A stretch of 64,000 bases of DNA from contig JAGTTD010000010.1 in the NCBI GenBank assembly GCA_018398585.1, forward strand, positions 4,481,501 through 4,545,500. Reading direction: 5' to 3'. Source of the DNA: Simmondsia chinensis (Eukaryota > Streptophyta > Magnoliopsida > Caryophyllales > Simmondsiaceae). Positions 58,062-64,000 of this stretch are shown here, in pieces. The position numbers and the translations under genes are program-made. Position 1 is the first letter of the stretch, and every line of letters begins with the position of its first letter. The notes below the pieces were generated by a model. That model was not told the DNA's origin. It saw nothing but the letters and a program-made list of their open reading frames with translations, and searched no databases.

Positions 58062-58382
58062 TGTTAAGCTTCAAGATGATCTTGTAGCTTAACCTAGTGA
58101 TAGAATAGAGTTAAGATGAGAAAGAAGGGAAATAGGGATGAGAATTGAAGAAGAATCAAGATGAGAGAAGAAAATATCTCAATGAGATATGTGTGTTTGT
58201 ATTCATTGATACCGGCTGCAACTAACAACCTTATGCTTATATAGTATAGCTAAGTATGAAAGATCAAGCAAAACATAACTAACTCACTTTGGGCCTAAGC
58301 CCAACAACATGACTTACAACCTTTAACTCATAAATCAAAAACAATAAACCAATTCTATTACAATTTAGCTCGGTGTATAACA
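58062..58382 (-). repeat. 5' LTR of the Ty3 element
   Basis: TGTTAAGCTTCAAGATGATC ... GTGTATAACA. A TATA-like CTTATATAGTATAG sits mid-LTR in both copies (plus-strand reading). Confidence 0.95.
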
Positions 58383-61300
58383 TATAATTGATCATACACC
58401 ACTATTTTCATAAAACACACTAAAACAAGTTGATTTCACACCATTTAGACCTATCATACACGGTGTAAGATTGATCATACACCACTATTTTCTTAAAATA
58501 CACTAGAACAAGTTGATTTCACACCATTTAGACCAATCATACACAGTGTATGATTGATCATACGCCACTAATTGCTTAAAACAGATTAATACAAGTTGAT
58601 TTTACACCCTTAAAACCTATCATACATGGTGTATGATTGATCATACACCACTGTTTTCTTAAAACACACTAAAACAAGTTGATTTCACACCATTTAGACC
58701 AATCATACACGGTGTATGATTAATTATACACCACTATTTACTTAAAACACATCAAAACAAGTTGATTTTACACCCTTAAAACCTATCATATACGGTGTAT
58801 GATTGATCATACACCACTAATTGCTTAAAACACACTAAAACAAGTTGTTTTCACACCATTTAAATCAATCATATACGGTGTATGATTGATCTTACACCAC
58901 TAATAACTTAAAACACACTAAAACAAGTTGATTTACACCATTAAAACCTATCACATACGGTGTATGATTGATCATATACTACTAATTACTTAAATCACAT
59001 TAAAACAAGTTGATTTTACACCCTTAAAACCAATCATACATGGTGTATGATTAATCATACACCACTAATTGCTTAAAATACACTAAAACAAGTCGATTTT
59101 ACATCATTTAGACCAATCATACACGGTGCATGATTGATCATACACCACTATTTACTAAAAACACATTAAAACAAGTTGATTTTACACCCTTAAAACCGAT
59201 CATACATGGTGTATGATTGATCATACACCAAAAATTGCTTAAAATACACTAAAATAAGTTGTTTTCACACCATTTAGACTAATCATACACGGTGTATGAT
59301 TGATCATACACTGCTATTTTCTTAAAACATATGATTGATCATACACTACTAATGACTTAAAACACATTAAAACAAGTTGATTTTACTCCCTTAAAACCTA
59401 TCATACACGGTGTATGATTAATCATACACCACTAATAGCTTAAAACTCACTAAAACAAGTTGATTTCACACCATTTAGACCAATCATACACGGTGTATGA
59501 TTTATCATACACCACTATTTACTTAAAACCCATTAAAATAAGTTGATTTTATACCATTAAAACCTATCATATATGGTGTATGATTGATCACATACCACTA
59601 ATTGCTTAAAACACACTAAAACAAGTTATTTTCACACCATTTAGACCAATCATACACGGTGTATGATTGATCATATACCACTATTTACTTAAAACATATT
59701 AAAACAAGTTGATTTTACACCCCTAAAACCTATCATACACGGTGTATGATTGATCATATACCACTATTTTCTTAAAACAGATTAACATAAGTTGATTTTA
59801 CACCCTTAAAACCTATCATACAAGGTGTATGATTGATCATACACCGCTATTTTCTTAAAACACACTAAAACAAGTTGATTTCACACCATTTAGACCTATC
59901 ATACACGGTGTATGATTGGTCATACACCACTATTTTCTTAAAACACACTAAAATAAGTTAATTTCACACCATTTAGACCAATCATACACGGTGTATGATT
60001 AATCATACACCACTATTTACTTAAAACACATTAAAACAAGTTAATTTTACACCCTTAAAACCTATCATACACGGTGTATGATTGATCATACACCACAAAT
60101 TACTTAAAACACGCTAAAGCAAGTTGTTTTCACACCATTTAGACCTATCATACACAGTGTATGATTGATCTTATACCACTAATGACTTGAAAGACACTAA
60201 AACAAGTTCATTTCACACCATTAATACCTATCATGCACGGTGTATGATACATCATACACCACTAATGACTTAAAACATATTAAAACAAGTTGATTTTACA
60301 CCCTTAAAACCAATCATACACCGTGTATGATTGATCATACACCACTAATTGCTTAAAACACACTAAACTAAGTTGTTTTCACAGCATTTAGACCAATCAT
60401 ACACGGTGTATGATTGATCTTACACTACTAATGACTTGAAAGACATTAAAACAAATTTATTTTACACCCTTAAAACCTATTATACACGGTGTATGATTGA
60501 TCATACACCACAAATTGCTTAAAACACACTAAAACAAGTTATTTTCACACAATTTAGATCAATTATACACGATGTATGATTGATCTTACACCACTAATGA
60601 CTTGAAAGACGCTAAAACAAGTTGATTTACACCATTAAAACCAATCATAAGGGTTTTTGATTGATCATAAACCACTATTTTCTTAAAACACACTAAAACA
60701 AGTTGATTTCACACCATTTAGACCAATCATATATGGTGTATGACTGATCATACACCACTATTTACTTAAAACACATTAAAACAAGTTGATTTTACACCTT
60801 TAAAACCTATCATACACGGTGTATGATTGATCATACAACACAAATTGCTTAACATACACCAACACAACATAGTATTACAACATTTAAACCAATCATACAC
60901 CTTGTATGATTTGGGATAAAACGATTATTGACTTCAAACAACCAACAATATATGACATTACACCATTTAAACCAATCATAAACCATTAATTACTTCAAAC
61001 AACCAACAAAAAATGATATTACACCATTTAAACCCATCATACATGGTGTATGATCAATCATACACCAATAATGACTTAAAACACACCAACACAACTTGAT
61101 ATTATACCATTTAAACCAACCATACATGGCGTATGATTGATCATACACTACTCATTACTTGAAACACGCCAAGAGAAAATGATTTCACACTGCTAAAACC
61201 AATCATACACGGTGTATAATTAATAATACACCATTAATGTCTTAACTCACACCAATATACTGTGATAATATACCATTTAAACCAACCATACACGGTGTAT

Positions 61301-61680
61301 GATTGATCATACCCCACTCATTACTTGAAACACACCAACGGAAAATGATTTCACACCATTAAAACCAATCATACACTATTAATGAGTTGAAACACACCAT
61401 AAGAAAATGATAATACACCATTTACACCCATCAGACATGGTGTATGATTGGTCATACCTCATAAATGACTTGTAACACACTAACACCAAATGACAAAGAT
61501 CCATACCATTAAAACCAATCATATATGGTGTATGATTAATCATACACCATTAATGAGTTGAAACACATTATAAGAAAATGATAATACACCATTTACACCA
61601 ATCATACACGGTGTATGATTGATCATACACCATAAATGACTTGTAACACACTAACACCAAATGACAAAGATCCATTAACG
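58383..61680 (-). repeat. Right array, outer part (about 40 units)
   Basis: A continuation of 49285-50159 beyond the Ty3 insertion, same orientation and same alternation of CACACCATTTAGACC and CACCCTTAAAACC spacers (~166-bp dimer). Units toward 60900-61680 are more divergent (AATGACTTGTAACACACTAA, AATGAGTTGAAACACACC). It ends next to a donor-like GAAG/GTAAAA (minus, near 61708). Confidence 0.93.
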
Positions 61681-62028
61681 ACAAATGCATGAAATAATCA
61701 TTTTACCTTCAATGTCTGATCTGAGAACCATGAAATGTGTAATGACTCAACCTTAGACCTACCGCAATGCCACAATGCTCCAAACCCGTTCTTACAAGGC
61801 CTTCTTCTTCTTCTTCCTAGGGCCCAAGTAGGACAAGGAAACATGCAGGACGTTGAGAATGGAGCTCGGGGATTCCAAAATGAGAGAAAAAGAACAAAGA
61901 AGAGAGAATGAGATATGAGAGAAGGAAGACAAACGGGGGAAAAGAAAAGGGAAGGATAGAATGAAAAGCAACATAGTTGACAAAAAGTCAAAAAATTGTC
62001 CTTTTGCATTAAATGAGGAGAGAGAAGG
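61681..62028 (-). other. Inner flank of the right MULE TIR (possible leader exon of MURA)
   Basis: On the minus strand this region runs from the TIR toward the array and ends in GACATTGAAG/GTAAAATG, a plausible splice donor at about 61708. The 103-codon frame here has no recognisable domain. I read it as promoter plus 5' leader of the transposase transcript, mirroring the left side. Confidence 0.4.
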
Positions 62029-62238
62029 GCACAGGAGAGAGAGGTTGCATTAAATGAGGGGAAAGAAGGGGAGAGAGAGAGTGGACGTTTTTTTTTTGGG
62101 GGGGGGGGGGGGGGGGAGGTTAAAAGGCTGGGCCAAAATGGTCCTAAAAGGTTGATTTAGTGATATAGGGGTTCAAAATAGATTGGGGGGGGGGGGGGGG
62201 GGGGGGGGGGAGGGGGAATCTGTTTGGTATGATTTCCC
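62029..62238 (-). repeat. Right MULE terminal inverted repeat, inflated by poly-G runs
   Basis: The reverse complement of the left TIR with two G-runs inserted or expanded (62098-62116 and 62185-62210). A second TTGCATTAAATGAGG block lies just inside (about 62006-62020), so the inner edge is duplicated. Confidence 0.88.
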
Positions 62239-62396
62239 AAAGAAGATTAGAAAATGACTTAGATTTTAAAGATAGAGTATATAATCCTAGTAAGGTGCTT
62301 TCTTAAACTAATAGAATCTTTACTCAATGGAGAATCAGGAAAGATGTGGTTAGCAACTTCACGATCCATTCTAGGCCGAATAATGTTACTAGTTCG

Positions 62397-62480
62397 AGGA
62401 GAGGGGTTAGGTGGCGACCTACTGCCTCTTAGAGAGGGGTTAGGTGGCACCCCGCTGCCTCTCAGAGAGGGGTTGGGTGA
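62397..62480. repeat. Short tandem repeat (~34 bp x 2.5)
   Basis: AGAGGGGTTAGGTGGC followed by GACCTACTGCCTCTTAG, then the same with CACCCCGCTGCCTCTC, then AGAGAGGGGTTGGGTG. Two full units plus a partial one. Confidence 0.8.
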
Positions 62481-62604
62481 AAGTCAGTTTTGATGGTTTA
62501 AGATGCAATAATTTTTCATCGATATGTTTTATAATTTAAGACAGTAGAAAGAACAATCTTGGCTTTGATTATGTGAATGTATTACTAACACCCAATTTCT
62601 TCTA

Positions 62605-62824
62605 GTGGAGGCTTGGGCAGCTAGAGAAGGTATTAAGAGATGTCTTGATTTGGGTGTACTTCATTTGCATATAGAAGAAGATAATCTTACTGATCTTGGC
62701 AGATTAGGACCATCTTAGCAAATATTTGGATTTTCTTTGTCATTTTGTAGAGGTTCAAGTTTGCCAAGCGTATCAAGAGGTTAATGACGCGGCAAATAAA
62801 GTTGCAGTGAGGGATTGGCTATAG
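62605..62824 (+). pseudogene. RNase H-like (RVT_3) relic
   Basis: VEAWAAREGIKRCLDLGV and LHLHIEEDNLTDL match RVT_3 (AEAxAxREGLxxAxxLG ... xxExDN). After stops and a frame change, YQEVNDAANKVAVRDWL matches the RExNxxADxLA end. Same family of relic as at 4248-4608. Confidence 0.55.
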
Positions 62825-62934
62825 AGAATAAGAAGGATGAAATCTATACACAGCTATATAATATAATATGTTATGAAAAGCCAGATTTTGCTAACTATGT
62901 GTAGCTAATCTAGCGTTTTCCTTACCTATTAAAA

Positions 62935-62971
<37 letters not shown>
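62935..62971. repeat. Poly-G run (37 G)
   Basis: An uninterrupted run of 37 guanines, the longest in the window. Homopolymer lengths of this size are uncertain in any assembly. Confidence 0.8.
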
Positions 62972-62972
<1 letters not shown>

Positions 62973-63640
62973 ACAACATATGCAAAAGAAAAAACGTGAA
63001 AAACCTGAGACACTTAAAACTCATCAAGTGTTACATATTGAGATTTTTTTTATGAAGATAAACAAACTGCATTTTTTTCAATAATTAGCGACAAAGTCGC
63101 AGTATAAAACAGGTCATTCGAACAAGCGATGCCTTAATGAATCCATATAAAAGCAAGAATAAGAAACAAAAAGTAACAAACATCCAATAAAACAAGAATA
63201 CAAGGCAAAAAAAAAAGGTATTATACGGGTACATCACCACCGAATGATTTGAATTGAACTATACAATACTGGCTCAACAAAGAGTCCAAATCTAAGGTTA
63301 ACTACATCAAAATTAACCACAATATCAAGAATCTTGTAATATAACAACAACATATAATAACAAAATTTATTGGTACTATTTCTAGCCAACCTTATGACTT
63401 CAAATCAGCCCGGTCTTGACATTTTTGTGGTCCCAAAAAAATAACAAATGAAGCCCCTCATGTACAACAAATTATAAAAATTCTAAGCACAAAACTTATT
63501 AATATTAATAACTACAATCTCGAAAATTTTGAAGCCCCTAAAATTTGGGAACCTCAAATGTTATATACCAAAGGAGGTTCCATCCCAAAACCAATTGGCA
63601 ATGGGTGGAGTAGCTCCTTAGGTATATAAAATGATACTTC
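62972..63640. other. AT-rich intergenic DNA
   Basis: No gene seen. About 63405-63560 resembles the hAT-like MITE of 18183-18375 (CCCGGTCTTGACATTTTTG, AAGCCCCTAAAATTTGGG) but lacks clean ends. Confidence 0.4.
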
Positions 63641-63642
63641 CT

Positions 63643-64000
63643 CTTTTTTTTTGATAAATATCGGCGCAGCCGAAGGACAACACCGGGCCTCGATAGAGCG
63701 AGCCCAAACACCTTTGAAGAGATGGAGAAAGACCAGAGAAAACAAGACCGGGAAAAGATAAAAACAGGGGAGGGGCAAAACGGAAACAGAGCAAAAAAAA
63801 CAGGAAAAAACAGGAGGCAACAAAAAAACAGACAACCAGCAAAACACAAAAAAGAAGGACGAGGGGCAAAAAGAGAAAAGCAGGGACAAGGAGCAAAAAC
63901 CAAAAACTGGAAGAGAAGACGCAGCAGAACAGGGGCAGAAAGCGGAGCCGAAGAGAGCAGGAAGAAGGGACCAGAAATACAAGACCTGAGAACAAGTGAC
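63643..64000 (-). repeat. Probable 3' end of an L1-type LINE (runs off window)
   Basis: On the minus strand it ends CCGATATTTATCAAAAAAAAA, like the ATCA(n) ends of plant L1 elements. The rest is purine-rich on the plus strand (pyrimidine-rich on minus). No RT motif within the window, so the call is tentative. Confidence 0.35.

Larger units (their letters stand above)
50160..58382 (-). mobile_element. Ty3/gypsy chromovirus nested in the MULE right array
   Basis: 321-bp LTRs at 50160-50480 and 58062-58382 are bounded by a 5-bp TSD, TATGA (50155-50159) and TATAA (58383-58387, one change from the array word). The PBS (minus TGGTATCAAAGC, 58060-58049) and polypurine tract (minus AAGGGAGAGGGAA, 50493-50481) are in place. 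The order is gag, protease, RT, RNase H, integrase, chromodomain-like end, the chromovirus layout. It is split by the LINE at 54484-57352. By eye the LTRs differ at five positions (about 1.6%), so the insertion is recent, but the coding region already has stops. Confidence 0.95.
35174..62238. mobile_element. 27-kb Mutator-like element with tandem-palindrome arrays, MURA and DUF1985/Ulp1 genes
   Basis: The borders are set by a perfect 9-bp TSD AAAGAAGAT (35165-35173 and 62239-62247), the hallmark size of Mutator elements, and by TIRs starting GGGAAATCATAGCAAACAGA at the left and, in reverse complement, GGGAAATCATACCAAACAGA at the right. It contains a MULE transposase gene (minus), a DUF1985/Ulp1 gene (plus), seven blocks of ~83-bp arrays in head-to-head orientation, a captured ARGONAUTE exon and a 204-bp MITE. 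Without the 8.2-kb Ty3 insertion it would be about 18.8 kb. The transposase has several nonsense codons, so this copy is not autonomous now. Confidence 0.93.

Noticed and set aside
35422..61680. CRISPR array or centromeric satellite
   Set aside because: The context is a plant nuclear genome; spacers are themselves repeated, and the blocks lie symmetrically inside a TIR- and TSD-bounded MULE with genes between them.
61698..62009. Membrane-like 103-codon ORF at the right MULE end
   Set aside because: Composition follows a CT-rich leader; no recognisable family. Kept only as a possible leader exon.
35174..62238. Helitron or CACTA as the large element
   Set aside because: A 9-bp TSD, long TIRs and a MURA-type transposase with MULE and SWIM domains point to Mutator; no Rep/helicase and no 3-bp CACTA TSD.
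63538..63995. Three overlapping minus-strand ORFs rich in Phe/Leu/Ser
   Set aside because: They are translations of a pyrimidine-rich strand in all three frames, with no domain; more likely LINE 3' DNA.

Overview
This is nuclear DNA from a flowering plant, most probably a eudicot. The evidence is two intron-rich host genes with plant-specific proteins (peroxisomal hydroxypyruvate reductase ending in SKL, and phosphatidylinositol synthase), plus Ty1/copia and Ty3/gypsy LTR retrotransposons, RTE-type LINEs, 5S-rRNA-headed SINE copies, hAT-like MITEs and a very large Mutator-like element (MULE). The species cannot be named from the sequence alone.

Layout. 1-1576: right end of a minus-strand copia element (gag, PBS, 5' LTR). 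1577-4877: AT-rich intergenic DNA with a 5S-headed SINE and an RNase H relic. 4878-9885: decayed complete copia element (two LTRs, 5-bp TSD GTTTT). 10694-19857: HPR1, 13 exons, + strand, complete at 386 codons, with introns full of small repeats and a 5'-truncated RTE LINE. 19858-22540: gene-free AT-rich DNA. 22541-28347: PIS, 10 coding exons, - strand, complete at 225 codons, with a probable 5'UTR exon near 30114-30310 that carries a telo-box. 30380-35164: MITEs and a hAT-like element. 35174-62238: one 27-kb MULE bounded by a perfect 9-bp TSD (AAAGAAGAT). 62248-64000: intergenic DNA with retroelement relics.

The MULE is the most unusual object here. Its TIRs are about 170-210 bp. Inside them, two convergent genes point toward each other: a DUF1985/Ulp1-protease gene (+, 40.3-43.5 kb) and a MURA transposase gene (-, 49.2-46.3 kb). 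Each seems to have a leader exon at a TIR and a huge first intron made of an ~83-bp tandem array (4.9 kb on the left, about 4.2 kb on the right). Each array unit centres on a palindrome close to GTGTATGATTAATCATACAC. Smaller arrays sit in the intron before the Ulp1 exons, in the MURA intron and between the genes. Between the genes lies a captured 3'-terminal exon of a plant ARGONAUTE gene. The layout resembles the Arabidopsis VANDAL/VANC anti-silencing system, where a transposon-encoded protein recognises repeated motifs in its own non-coding DNA; that link is my inference. The transposase and the DUF1985 part carry several in-frame stops of the kind made by C-to-T decay, while the Ulp1 catalytic exons look intact.

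The right array is split by a Ty3/gypsy chromovirus (50160-58382; 321-bp LTRs with about five differences), and its gag is split by an RTE LINE (54484-57352). The LINE's 3' end is the same sequence as the body and TTG-rich tail of the 5S-headed SINEs, so this one window shows a LINE-SINE partnership plus a trail of tail fragments, several with clear target-site duplications.
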